From UBA5793 sp040255465 (GTDB taxonomy: Bacteria; Planctomycetota; Phycisphaerae; Phycisphaerales; UBA5793), in contig JBDZVA010000007.1 in the NCBI GenBank assembly GCA_040255465.1, positions 1 through 64,000 of the forward strand: 64,000 nt of DNA, written 5' to 3'. Below are positions 55,820 to 64,000 of this stretch, in pieces. The notes beneath the pieces were generated by a model, which worked only from the letters and a program-made list of their open reading frames with translations, searched no databases and had not been told where the DNA came from. Within the stretch, counting starts at the first letter, position 1; the number at the start of each line of letters is the position of its first letter. The position numbers and the translations under genes are program-made.

Positions 55820-58800
55820 CTACCGCGTCGGTTTCACATCGGTGAGTTCGAATTCCTCAGTCGTCTCGCCGTGTTTGTCAGCGTGCTTGTCCATGATGGC
55901 TTCGTGGTCATGGTCGTGCCTGGCAAACGTTGCGAGGATATCGCTGAAGCGCGGGTGGCTGTGCAGCGCCTTGAGATCGGGGTCACTGGCGACGAATTCG
56001 GCAGTCAGCACACCGCTGTCCTCCTCCTGCGCGAGTGTGGCGAGGATCTCGATGGCGGCGTCAGTCTGACCGAGTGCCGTCTGGCAGCACGCAATGTTGT
56101 ACGACGCGATGCCCCGCGCGAAGCCGAGTTCACGTTGCCTGGTGAACGCGGCCATGGCATCGTTGTAGCGGCCGAGTCGAAGCAGCGCCCAGCCGTGCCG
56201 CATGTGCGCTCCACCCTTGGTGGAGTCCTTGGCGATTGCATCCTCAGACTGTCGCAGGAGGTGCTCCCAATCGACGGCGCCGAAGTTCTGCAACACCTGC
56301 GCGTCGCTCGCCTTGTTGACGATAGTCTCGAACCGCGGCTGATCGCGAAGTGAACTCAGGTCATCGTCGTCGCGCATGTGGTCGGCATCCGTAAAGCCGG
56401 CATCCACCGCCGCCTCGAGATAGCCCAGCGCGGCTCGGGTATTGCCTTTGAGCGCTTCGCAGCAGGCGAGGTTGTAGACCGCGTCGCCGGGCCGGTAGCC
56501 GCGGCGCAGGGCGCCCACAAACGCGTTTTCCGCCTGCTCGTACCGGCCGTCGCCAAACAGGGCGTAGCCGAGCTTCCACGACAGGCTTCCGGCCTGATCG
56601 ACCGCCTTGGCGTTCCGGGCTATCAGGTCCGCGGCCTTGTCATAGTCCCCGCTCTCAATGGCCAGTTCCAGTTCGCTGGCGGGCTTGTCGGAAGACTCCA
56701 CTCTGGCGAGCAGTTCATCGAATCGCTTGCTGGCGCGCAGGCCATCGAGGTCAGGATCATCGCGCATCAGTTCAGGGTTGCGGAATCCGGCTTCAACCGA
56801 TGCGGCGAGATTCTTGAGTCCAGAGTCGACCCGGCCCTGGATCGCATCCACACACGCCATGTTGTAATGCACCACGCCGGGCAGGTAGTTGAGTTCGAGC
56901 TGCTTCTGCTGGGCCGCGCGGGCGCGTCCGAGGTGCTCATCGCGCTGCGCGTCGCTGCCTGCGCCGCGGCTGGCGAGAATGCTCGAGTAGCTGAGCATGT
57001 GCTGCGCCTGTCCGTCGTTGGGAGTGAGTTTGGCGAGTTTGCCGAAGTGGACAACTGCCGCCTCCCAGTCTTCGGCTTCGATGGCGCTCTGTCCCTGTTC
57101 CTGCAGGGAGGTGACGAAGTTCACATCGCCGGCGAATCCGCGGAAGCGATCATCATCGCGCAGCGAGTCAAGGTCCGTGTCGGTGTTGACGAGTTCGAGC
57201 TGGTCAAAGCCCCAGCTGATCGCCTTGTTCAGTTCCATGAACGCGCGATCCTTGTCGCCGCGCCTGGCGAACACGCAGGCGAGGTTGTAGTGGCCGATGG
57301 CCGGTTCGTCACCCTTCTCGAGTTGCTTCTCGATGATCGACTGAGCGCGATCGAGCTGACCCAGCGCAATCAGGGAATAGGCCAGCCGATGAGCCACCTT
57401 TGAGTCGTCAGGGTTGGCATCCGCGATGGTCTGGTACGCACTGGCCGCAGACTTCCAGTCCTGGCCATTGAAATACGTCTCGGCGCGGCGCTTGAGAATC
57501 GCTCCGGTGATCAGTCCCCGGTGCTCAGGCGCAATCGTCGAGTCGATGGACACCTCGGCGGGCGGGGCAAACCACCCGGTGGCGCCCCCGGCCCACGAAG
57601 GCACGAGCAACGCGGCTCCAACCAGCGCGAGCATGGCCGCCACGGGCGACAGCCGACATGTAGTCCGCTCTTTCACGATCATGATGAGTCTCCTTTCAAC
57701 CAGGGCGCGACGTGACGAAGTCCCCACCCCCAGCGCCAACGCTGCCCGGGGAGCCGTCGAAAGTTGTTCAATCAGATCCACAATCGACGCGGCATAGAGC
57801 CCGCGATGCGCCGGCAGCATCGACACCACCCACGAGTCGCACGCCAGGTCCGCAAACTCATGCAGACGCCGACACGCGAGATGCGCCAGCGGATGCCACC
57901 ACAGCAGCGATATCGCCACGATCTCAAACCACGCCATCCAGTGGTCGCGGCGAACAAGGTGCGCCAGTTCGTGCACGATGATGCCATCGCAGCGCTGCCC
58001 ATCGCGCTGCGCCAGCGCTGCATCGTCCGCCGGCCACAGCAGCGTCGGCCGGCCGAATCCCCAGATCACCGGAGACGACAGGCCGGGCATGAGCCGCACG
58101 ACCGGCATCGACGTACCCAGATCTTCCGCGAGGCGGCGGACCCGGCCGGTCAACCACTCAGACGCCTGGGGCGCGCGGCGCACGGCGGCGTGGAATCGCA
58201 CGATGCGCCGGCCGTGTACGACCAGCGCGACCAGCGCGCCCAACGCCCACACCGCAAGCAGCGCCCAACCGGCAGCGCGCAGCAATGCAGAGGTTGCGGC
58301 GGAGATTCCGCCCCGCGAGCCGGGCGACAGCGCCGATTCCTTCGCCGCACGATTGATCACTGCCTTGTCGGCGTACAGACTCTCCCACGTGGAGTCCTGA
58401 CGCTTCATCTCGGACATGGTCTGTTCGGAAGCGGCAGGCGTCGAAGTCTCTTTGGCGCTCCCCGCCTTCATCTTTTTTTCATCAGCGGAGGGGGCAGGTT
58501 CGCTGGTGGACTGCACCGCATAGGAGTAACCCGACTCGCTGCTGCGATCAATGGTCGTCCTGGACTCGACGGCGATGTCGCGCACGGCGCCTGGCGATGG
58601 CGCGGCGGAGACCATCTCTTCGGGATGCAGCGCCGGTTCAATGGGGTTGGGTTGAACCGGCGCTGCGGAACTCACGCTGACGGAGCGGTTGTCAGCGAGT
58701 GAGATTCCTCCCGAAAGAGACAGATAGTGTGAGACTTGTGTGGACAGAACCGACGCCTGCGCATCAAACCATCCGGCCACCTGCGAGCGAACCGACGCCG

Positions 58801-58966
58801 GCGGCCAGTGCGTGACGAAGATCGGCGGCGCAACCAGCCGCACCAGCACCAGCGCCCAGAGGAAGTGGCACACCGCCGGCCGGGCCTTGAAGTACCGGCA
58901 AGCAACGCAAACGCCCGCGGCCATGGCCAGCGCGATCAACGTGTTTTCAAGTATCCACTGCAACAT
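55820..58966 (-). CDS. BlaR1-type M56 metallopeptidase with long TPR tail
   Basis: 1048 residues. The N-terminal ~400 residues are a BlaR1/MecR1-like M56 membrane peptidase: several transmembrane helices (about 5-22, 31-50, 225-255), a ~160-residue extracytoplasmic Ser/Ala/Glu-rich loop, and the zinc motif HELAH (about 332-336) in IIVHELAHLVRRDHW. A further helix lies near 440-455. From about residue 480 to the end are some ten to twelve TPR-like units (AETYFNGQDWKSAASAYQTI, LAYSLIALGQLDRAQ, GDAVYNLACCEALKGNTRAA). The usual penicillin-binding sensor domain is absent; the TPR array replaces it. Preceded by the BlaI repressor gene (57 nt), so it should cleave or control that repressor. Ligand unknown. 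Confidence 0.85.
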   Translation of the reverse strand: MLQWILENTLIALAMAAGVCVACRYFKARPAVCHFLWALVLVRLVAPPIFVTHWPPASVRSQVAGWFDAQASVLSTQVSHYLSLSGGISLADNRSVSVSSAAPVQPNPIEPALHPEEMVSAAPSPGAVRDIAVESRTTIDRSSESGYSYAVQSTSEPAPSADEKKMKAGSAKETSTPAASEQTMSEMKRQDSTWESLYADKAVINRAAKESALSPGSRGGISAATSALLRAAGWALLAVWALGALVALVVHGRRIVRFHAAVRRAPQASEWLTGRVRRLAEDLGTSMPVVRLMPGLSSPVIWGFGRPTLLWPADDAALAQRDGQRCDGIIVHELAHLVRRDHWMAWFEIVAISLLWWHPLAHLACRRLHEFADLACDSWVVSMLPAHRGLYAASIVDLIEQLSTAPRAALALGVGTSSRRALVERRLIMIVKERTTCRLSPVAAMLALVGAALLVPSWAGGATGWFAPPAEVSIDSTIAPEHRGLITGAILKRRAETYFNGQDWKSAASAYQTIADANPDDSKVAHRLAYSLIALGQLDRAQSIIEKQLEKGDEPAIGHYNLACVFARRGDKDRAFMELNKAISWGFDQLELVNTDTDLDSLRDDDRFRGFAGDVNFVTSLQEQGQSAIEAEDWEAAVVHFGKLAKLTPNDGQAQHMLSYSSILASRGAGSDAQRDEHLGRARAAQQKQLELNYLPGVVHYNMACVDAIQGRVDSGLKNLAASVEAGFRNPELMRDDPDLDGLRASKRFDELLARVESSDKPASELELAIESGDYDKAADLIARNAKAVDQAGSLSWKLGYALFGDGRYEQAENAFVGALRRGYRPGDAVYNLACCEALKGNTRAALGYLEAAVDAGFTDADHMRDDDDLSSLRDQPRFETIVNKASDAQVLQNFGAVDWEHLLRQSEDAIAKDSTKGGAHMRHGWALLRLGRYNDAMAAFTRQRELGFARGIASYNIACCQTALGQTDAAIEILATLAQEEDSGVLTAEFVASDPDLKALHSHPRFSDILATFARHDHDHEAIMDKHADKHGETTEEFELTDVKPTR

Positions 58967-59023
58967 GGGAAGACTCCGCTCTCTCTTCGTGAATCCCACC
59001 CCGGATCAATGGTGACTCAACAT

Positions 59024-59500
59024 TCAGTCGCGATGCTCATCACGCTCGCTGCGCCGCTTGCCGCCGCGCCCGTGGCGGGCTTGGGGTTTGTCAGCGCTGC
59101 CCGAGGCGGGCGACTCTTCATGCTCCATCTGCTTGAGCAGTTCGCGCAACGCGGAAATGTCCTGCGTCGAAAACGAACGTCGTTGCACGAGCGACAGCAG
59201 CAGGGGAGAGGCTTCGCCCTCGCACAGCCGCTCCATGAGGTCATCAAGTTGCGAGCCGACGAGATCCTCGCGCGAACTCGTCGCCTTGAACACGTGGGCC
59301 CGTTCCGAGGAGTCCTTGCGAACATAGCCCTTCTCTTCGAGGCGCTGGAGCAGGGTCTGCACGGTCGTGTAGGCCCAGTCATGCCCGGCGTCGCGCAGCA
59401 GTTCATGCAGCGACCGGACCGTCGCACCGTCGGGGCTGTCCCACAACTGCTTGAGGACGTCGAGTTCCGAGTCGCTGATTGGTTTATTGGGTTCAACCAT
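59024..59500 (-). CDS. BlaI/MecI/CopY-family repressor
   Basis: 158 residues. Winged-helix DNA-binding domain (about 1-80): ISDSELDVLKQLWDSPDGAT, AYTTVQTLLQRLEEKGYVRK and RAHVFKATSSRED. A dimerisation part follows, including the region cleaved by the partner peptidase in BlaI, then a basic Arg/Lys/Gly tail of about 30 residues (RHGRGGKRRSERDEHRD) not seen in BlaI itself. Start chosen at MVEPNKP (59500) with GGAG upstream. Forms an operon with the BlaR1-like gene and probably represses it through the two operator-like sites upstream. Confidence 0.9.
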   Translation of the reverse strand: MVEPNKPISDSELDVLKQLWDSPDGATVRSLHELLRDAGHDWAYTTVQTLLQRLEEKGYVRKDSSERAHVFKATSSREDLVGSQLDDLMERLCEGEASPLLLSLVQRRSFSTQDISALRELLKQMEHEESPASGSADKPQARHGRGGKRRSERDEHRD

Positions 59501-59551
59501 GAGGGCCGTTCTCCAGATGCACGAGGCCGTCGGTTCGGTGAAGTTATACGG

Positions 59552-59606
59552 AGTCCGACACAGTGTAGTAGCACAAAAGTTCAAAAAATCCTACAAGTTG
59601 TCGGAT
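59552..59606 (-). promoter_or_regulatory. Two operator-like sites upstream of the BlaI gene
   Basis: Two copies of CTACANNNTGTCGGA face each other: the minus-strand copy at about 59554-59568 (reads CTACACTGTGTCGGA) and the plus-strand copy at 59591-59605 (CTACAAGTTGTCGGA). Each is an imperfect palindrome around ACAnnnTGT, like the TACAnnTGTA boxes bound by BlaI/MecI. They are about 35 bp apart, centre to centre, and lie 50-105 nt before the repressor start. Confidence 0.6.
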
Positions 59607-60108
59607 TTGTGCCCGTCTCCACGCTCCGAACCGGTCGGAATGACCTGCGTTGGCTGAGAATCGGCGTTATTGGCCCCACGTCGCCCCATCCCGCCGGCCC
59701 CGCAACTCTGGCCGAATTGGGCGATCTCCGACACTCGTTGTGCAGAACGCCGCGGGCCCCCCTCACCATGCGATCCGGCGTTGGCAGTCCAGCCGCCTCC
59801 TGTTCGAAGCGAAGGCCCGTACCGAGCTAGGCGATTCGAATCACCCAAGGCTGGCGGGGACGTCCGGAGCATTCAAGTGAAGTAACGCCGTGAGTTCCGA
59901 GCGGGGTGCGCCGACCCCCCGCTCGGCAGGCGGGGGCGGGGAGGAGATGCAGCCAGTTCTGATCGAGAATCGCGGAAATCAGATGTGGTCGGGTCCGCAA
60001 TCGAAAATCATCACTCCGCCCTGAAATCCACTCCCCCGACCCCCCAACAACGTGTTGACGACCACACGTACATCCACGCCTCGTCAGCGATTGGGAAAGG
60101 ATCAAGCC
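59607..60108. other. Intergenic stretch, no gene recognised
   Basis: About 500 bp between the repressor operators and the coiled-coil gene. It contains a CGAGCGGGG (59898-59906)/CCCCGCTCG (59917-59925) hairpin without a U-tract and a G-rich run after it. No RNA family recognised. Confidence 0.4.
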
Positions 60109-61083
60109 ATGTGCATCGGTAAAACAATCTTTCGTACGGCTCTCATCGGGGGTCTGGCGGTCGGCGGATTGACTCTGCTGGTCGGTCCTCAACGCGTCAT
60201 GGCGGGGGCAGCCCAGATCCAGACCCACTTCATCTCCTGGTTCGACTCCAACGTCGAAGACCCGGCCCTGATCCGCTACCAGCTCAAGCAGCTGCAGAAG
60301 GACTACCCGGAGAAGATCCGCGAGACCATTCGCAACCTCGCCGAGATTGACGCCGAAATCGGCGCTGTCCAGCGTGACCGCGACGTCGCCGCCAAGATGA
60401 TCTCCACCGGCCAGTCCGATCTCGCCTCGCTCCGCAGCCTGGTTGACAAGGCCGGCTACGTCCAGCAGGCGTCTTACGGCGATCGGCCTGTCCTCGTGAA
60501 GTTCCAGGGCCAGCACCTGAGCATCGATCAGGCCTACTCCAAGGCCGCGACGATCCAGCAGACCGCCATGAACTACAGCGAGCGCCTCGCCGTCAACGAA
60601 CGCGACCTCAAGCTCCTCATCAGCCAGCGCGACCGCATGGGCGCTCAGTTGGAAGAACTCCAGAACGAGTACGCCAAGTTCCAGGCCAAGACGGCCCAGA
60701 TCGAGCGTCAGATCGCCTCCATCGAGCGGAACAAGTCGATCACCAAGTCGCTTGAGAACCGCGAAGAGATGCTGACCAGCAATGACCGCTGGAGCGTCAG
60801 CAACCTCGACCAGATCGTCAATCGCCTCTCGGCGGTGCAGTCTGAGCAGGCCGCTGTGCTCGAAGCCCTGAGCAAGCGGGCCGTCGAGCGGGATTACGAA
60901 AAGGAAGCACTCGGCCGCATCGCCCTCGAGAACATCAAGGATGACCCCTTCTCGATCGGACAGCCGACGGCCCAGAAGGCCTTCCCCGTCGCCCCCATCG
61001 TGGTCGACGAATCGACGCCCGACCCGGCTCCGCAGTCCGACGCGGGAGAAACCGTCGCAGCCCTCCCCCAGGGCGGCAACTGA
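60109..61083 (+). CDS. Exported coiled-coil protein
   Basis: 324 residues. Signal-like N-terminus (TALIGGLAVGGLTLLVGPQR, then VMAGAAQ). The rest is largely alpha-helical with heptad-like segments: QLKQLQKDYPEKIRETIRNL, AQLEELQNEYAKFQAKTAQI and RNKSITKSLENREEM. A short beta part interrupts (VLVKFQGQHLSIDQA). The last ~45 residues are Pro/Ala/Asp-rich and disordered. Function unknown; similar coiled-coil exported proteins occur in planctomycetes. AAAGGA lies upstream of the ATG at 60109. Followed by a strong terminator. Confidence 0.65.
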   Translation: MCIGKTIFRTALIGGLAVGGLTLLVGPQRVMAGAAQIQTHFISWFDSNVEDPALIRYQLKQLQKDYPEKIRETIRNLAEIDAEIGAVQRDRDVAAKMISTGQSDLASLRSLVDKAGYVQQASYGDRPVLVKFQGQHLSIDQAYSKAATIQQTAMNYSERLAVNERDLKLLISQRDRMGAQLEELQNEYAKFQAKTAQIERQIASIERNKSITKSLENREEMLTSNDRWSVSNLDQIVNRLSAVQSEQAAVLEALSKRAVERDYEKEALGRIALENIKDDPFSIGQPTAQKAFPVAPIVVDESTPDPAPQSDAGETVAALPQGGN

Positions 61084-61160
61084 ACCGCAACCGGCCGGTA
61101 TACCCCTCCGGCCGATCATCCGGCGAGACTCCTTCGCCTGACCCGATCCGTCTCCGTCGA

Positions 61161-61201
61161 ACACACTGCCCGGGACTTGCTCCCGGGCGGGTGTGTTTTT
61201 C
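61161..61201 (+). terminator. Rho-independent terminator
   Basis: Outer ACAC/GTGT and inner GCCCGGGA (61168-61175)/TCCCGGGC (61181-61188) stems, followed by GTGTGTTTTT. Ends the coiled-coil gene. Confidence 0.85.
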
Positions 61202-61241
61202 TGGTTCATCGCATCGTCTTGCGGCGACGCATGCGTCGCTG

Positions 61242-62783
61242 CTAAGCAGTTTCGCGCGCCGTGATGTGCCGCGCCTGCCGCGCCGGAAGATCCGATCCCC
61301 CCGGCCGCGTCACCGCGCGACGATCTTCCTCGCTCAGATGCGGCCGCAACACCGGCGGAACATCCGACCGCCCACCTCGCGCGTAATCCCGCCACAGCCG
61401 CGGCGCGACCTCAGCCGGATTGAGCCCGCGCGTTTCAACCAGGAACGACCACACGATCTCAACGAGCCGGTGCAGCGAAATGCCATGCGCCCGACCCTCT
61501 GCCGCGTGCAACTCGTCACACAACGCTTTGAACCCGTCGAACGGGCTTGCGTCACCCCACGTCAGCGGCAGCGTCTCGATGAAGTTGCCGCTGTTGGCGA
61601 TCATGTCCCAGTATCGCGCAAATCGCCGCATCTCCTGCATCGCGTTGTAGTCGACGAGTTTCGTCTGAAGCACTTCGTACGGCGGGGCCGCGCTGTAGAC
61701 CATGCCCCACGCCTCGTCGTGCCGAACGATCGGCGTGCCTCGCAGTCGCTTGAGCATGCCGACCTGGATTTCCTGCGGCCGCATGGCGACGAGTTGATCA
61801 AACCCGGCAGCGAAACTCGCCAGATCCTCGCCCGGCAATCCAACGATCAGATCCGCGTGCACATGCACCCCAGTCTCGTTCCGAAGGAAAGCGAGATTCT
61901 CAACGATGCGATCGTGCTCCTGCTGTCTGCTGATGAGCGCCTCGACCGCCGGATTCAGCGTCTGGATCCCCACCTCAAACTGCAACGCGCCCGGCGGAAA
62001 CGCTCGGATCGGCTCGCGCAGTTGCTCCGGCAGGCGATCGGGAATCATCTCAAAGTGCAGGAACAACCCCGGCTCGTACCGCGCCAGGAAGAATTCCAGA
62101 ATCGCCCGGCTCACCTTCAGATTCAGGTTGAACGTCCGGTCGACAAATTTGAACTGCCGCACCCCGCGATCGAAGAGCGACTGCATCGCCGCCAGAAACC
62201 GATCAAGCGGCGCCTGCCGCAAAGGTACATCGAGCGACGACAGGCAGAACTCGCACTTGAACGGGCAGCCGCGGCTTGCTTCGACATACACAACCCGATG
62301 GGCGATGTCGCGCTCGTCATAGAGGTCATAGGGCAGTTCGAGCTGATCGAAATCGGGCAGATCCGCGGCGATGACCTTCAGCAGCGGCCGCTCGCCGCTG
62401 AGTAACCGCCGACACAGCGCCGCGAACGCCAGATCCGCCTCGCCCGTAATCGTGTAGTCCGCCAGCGCGACGATGGCCTGCTGGTCCGTTTCGTAACTGA
62501 CCTCCGGTCCGCCGAGCACCACGGTAATCTGCGGCGCGATCCGCTTGAGATCCGCAACCAGTTGCAGCGACTCGGCCGCGTTCCAGATGTACACGCCGAT
62601 GCCGACGATGCGCGGCTGCTCTCTGAGTATCGCCTCGAGCACGTCAGCCGTGCGCTGGCTGATGTCAAACTCGAGCAGTCCGGTCCGATTGCTCAACTCA
62701 CCCATGTTCGCCATGAGGTACCGCAGCCCGAATGAGGCGTGCGCGTAGCGCGCGTTGAGAGTGGTGAGAACGATCTCGGCCAT
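61242..62783 (-). CDS. B12-binding domain radical SAM protein (DUF4080-like)
   Basis: 513 residues. An N-terminal cobalamin-binding Rossmann domain (about 1-135) with GIGVYIWNAAESLQLVADLK and VVLGGPEVSYE is followed by a radical SAM domain. Its cluster motif is RGCPFKCEFCLS, near residue 170 (Cys-x3-Cys-x2-Cys). Downstream are FKFVDRTFNLN, the FEVGIQTLNP strand and DLIVGLPGED. A ~130-residue C-terminal extension (DUF4080) includes the segment YAARGGRSDVPPVL-like region. Substrate unknown; related proteins methylate or rearrange carbon skeletons. No Shine-Dalgarno; TAGACT lies 6 nt before the ATG. Confidence 0.85.
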   Translation of the reverse strand: MAEIVLTTLNARYAHASFGLRYLMANMGELSNRTGLLEFDISQRTADVLEAILREQPRIVGIGVYIWNAAESLQLVADLKRIAPQITVVLGGPEVSYETDQQAIVALADYTITGEADLAFAALCRRLLSGERPLLKVIAADLPDFDQLELPYDLYDERDIAHRVVYVEASRGCPFKCEFCLSSLDVPLRQAPLDRFLAAMQSLFDRGVRQFKFVDRTFNLNLKVSRAILEFFLARYEPGLFLHFEMIPDRLPEQLREPIRAFPPGALQFEVGIQTLNPAVEALISRQQEHDRIVENLAFLRNETGVHVHADLIVGLPGEDLASFAAGFDQLVAMRPQEIQVGMLKRLRGTPIVRHDEAWGMVYSAAPPYEVLQTKLVDYNAMQEMRRFARYWDMIANSGNFIETLPLTWGDASPFDGFKALCDELHAAEGRAHGISLHRLVEIVWSFLVETRGLNPAEVAPRLWRDYARGGRSDVPPVLRPHLSEEDRRAVTRPGGSDLPARQARHITARETA

Positions 62784-62789
62784 TGGGGA

Positions 62790-62795
62790 AGTCTA
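62790..62795 (-). promoter_or_regulatory. -10-like TAGACT 6 nt before a start codon (putative leaderless promoter)
   Basis: On the minus strand TAGACT is separated by 6 nt (TCCCCA) from the ATG at 62783 and no Shine-Dalgarno is present. Confidence 0.4.
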
Positions 62796-62804
62796 TCTGG
62801 ATCG

Positions 62805-64000
62805 TTACGACAGGCGTTCGAGGCGGGCGTACTCCGCAATCAGCGTCTTGGTGCCTACATCGCGGAACCGCACCCGAACTCGCGTATGCCGACCGGTGCG
62901 GGTGACCGACTCGACCTCGCCATCGCCGAACTGCGGGTGGCGGACGCGCGCCCCGACTGGGAATCCGCTGGCGTCGTCGCCGCCCTTGCCCCGCGTCCAC
63001 TGCTGGACGTTGCGGATCTCCTCCGCGGATTCAAACTCGCTGCGATCGCTCCGAGTGCTGCTTCTTCGTTGACCCCATTCAGAACTCGAGTCGTCCTCGT
63101 ATCCGCCGTGGAATCGCGCCGCTTCCTCCCGACCGTGCCACTCAATGCCATCCTCAGGCAGTTCGCCCAGGAATCGGCTGGTGATCGTCGGATCCCGCAT
63201 GCCGCGCCAGGTTCGAACCGTTGCGTGTGTGAGCACCAGCCGCTGCTTGGCGCGGGTCATGCCCACGAACGCTAATCGGCGCTCCTCCTCCAGTTCCGCA
63301 TCGCTTTCGCGCGAGCGCGAGTGGGGGAGCAGATTTTCTTCGAGCCCGATCATCACCACCACAGGAAACTCGAGCCCCTTGGCCGCGTGCAGTGTCATCA
63401 GCATCACCGCGCCCGCGTCGGGATCGAACGCTTCCACGTCAGACACCAGCGCGACCTGTTCGAGATACGCCCGCAGTCGAGCCATCAGCGGTGGCTCCTC
63501 AGTCGTCTCGGGTAAGGCATCAACTTCAAAACCGAACGGATCGGTCATCGCATCGACGCCGGCCGCTTGCTGCGCCGCGAACTTCTCTTCAAACTCCATC
63601 ACCGCCGTGACGAGTTCATTGAGGTTGTCGAGGCGCTGCGCATCCTCTTCGCTCTTGCCTGCATTCAGCGCTGCCTCCATCCCCGATTCCGTCACGATGC
63701 GTCGGACCAGTTCCGCCAGTTCGCCAATGGTCTCGACGCCCATGAACGAACTCTCGCCCGTCCACGACTGCACGAGTCGCGCAAAACGCTCCAGCGCTCC
63801 GATAGCCCGACCATTAAGATCAGTCATCTCCCGACAGCGGCAAACGGCTTCAAAGAGCGTGATCTGCCGTTCAGCCGCAAACTGCTCAAGCCGATTGATT
63901 GTCGTCTTGCCGATGCCGCGCGCCGGCTCGTTGATGATGCGTTTGAGCGACACGCCATCGCCGGGATTGCGCACGACACGCATATAGGCCAGCGCATCGC
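62805..64000 (-). CDS. UvrD/PcrA-type DNA helicase, C-terminal part (5' end beyond the window)
   Basis: The last ~398 residues of a superfamily 1A helicase; the frame is open to the window edge, reading DALAYMRVVRNPGDGVSLKR where PcrA/UvrD has the equivalent DALAYLR segment. Motifs IV-VI are present: RIINEPARGIGKTTINRLE, VMLMTLHAAKGLEFPVVVMI (motif V) and EEERRLAFVGMTRAKQRLVL (motif VI). The C-terminal ~60 residues include GARVRHPQFGDGEVESV, a Tudor-like domain typical of PcrA that binds RNA polymerase. Unwinds DNA 3'-5' in repair and at stalled transcription. Confidence 0.93.
   Translation of the reverse strand, partial: DALAYMRVVRNPGDGVSLKRIINEPARGIGKTTINRLEQFAAERQITLFEAVCRCREMTDLNGRAIGALERFARLVQSWTGESSFMGVETIGELAELVRRIVTESGMEAALNAGKSEEDAQRLDNLNELVTAVMEFEEKFAAQQAAGVDAMTDPFGFEVDALPETTEEPPLMARLRAYLEQVALVSDVEAFDPDAGAVMLMTLHAAKGLEFPVVVMIGLEENLLPHSRSRESDAELEEERRLAFVGMTRAKQRLVLTHATVRTWRGMRDPTITSRFLGELPEDGIEWHGREEAARFHGGYEDDSSSEWGQRRSSTRSDRSEFESAEEIRNVQQWTRGKGGDDASGFPVGARVRHPQFGDGEVESVTRTGRHTRVRVRFRDVGTKTLIAEYARLERLS

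Noticed and set aside
55532..56353. Plus-strand open frame crossing the BlaR1-like gene's end
   Set aside because: It spans a perfect terminator hairpin and is antisense to clear TPR repeats.

Overview
The window is GC-rich, densely coded on both strands, and looks like a chromosomal segment of a planctomycete, most likely a Phycisphaerae-type bacterium. That assignment is an inference. It rests on the many secreted beta-rich proteins with a recurring C-terminal module, on small membrane proteins ending in a CxxCGY...CxECG zinc ribbon, on a BlaI/BlaR1 pair whose sensor carries a long TPR tail, and on scattered rather than operonic central-metabolism genes (lone sucD, lone nuoH, lone carB). 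No insertion sequence, prophage or CRISPR array was seen.

Layout. 1-3.0 kb: a MacB/DevC-type ABC exporter operon (ATPase, membrane-fusion protein, FtsX-like permease). 3.3-5.6 kb: a 49-residue Lys/Pro-rich protein, a LuxR-type regulator, a methyltransferase and a small zinc-ribbon membrane protein. 6.2-9.0 kb: a short-chain dehydrogenase, tRNA-His and ATP-dependent PEP carboxykinase. 9.3-27.5 kb (plus one gene at 32.2-33.3 kb) is a secretome region: three subtilisin-like proteases, a seven-bladed FG-GAP propeller protein, an LVIVD/choice-of-anchor-B protein, a CHRD protein, a HAF-repeat protein and a propeller-like protein. Interspersed are a polyprenyl diphosphate synthase, sucD, a dienelactone hydrolase and apaG. 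27.5-34.1 kb: a PIN-TRAM membrane protein and the classic ffs (SRP RNA)-dnaX-ebfC-recR block. 34.2-42.5 kb: rpoN, sppA, thiL, a tsaE-yacG fusion, a Gfo/Idh/MocA oxidoreductase, a small membrane protein and an AsmA-like protein. 42.5-50.5 kb: carB, then plsC-ruvA-DUF6899-manC and nuoH. 50.6-61.1 kb: small membrane proteins, a secreted metallophosphoesterase with a LamG domain, a DUF2459-like lipoprotein, the BlaR1-TPR/BlaI pair with two operator-like sites, and a secreted coiled-coil protein. 61.2-64 kb: a B12-binding radical SAM protein and the 3' part of a UvrD/PcrA helicase.

The most interesting signal is a ~100-residue C-terminal domain at the very end of eight otherwise unrelated secreted proteins between 9.3 and 33.3 kb. 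It occurs in a four-cysteine form and a cysteine-free form that share one layout and usually end in a TSNVV-like motif. Two adjacent, closely similar subtilases carry the two different forms, so the module has been swapped. I infer a surface-attachment or export tail, but no function is shown.

Other notable points: an A9 slippage tract in dnaX with early stops in both other frames, placed where tau and gamma separate; a DnaX without its zinc cysteines; several genes with a TANNNT box 5-10 nt before the start codon and no Shine-Dalgarno, suggesting leaderless mRNAs; a TsaE-YacG fusion; and an SRP RNA with an unusual apical loop.
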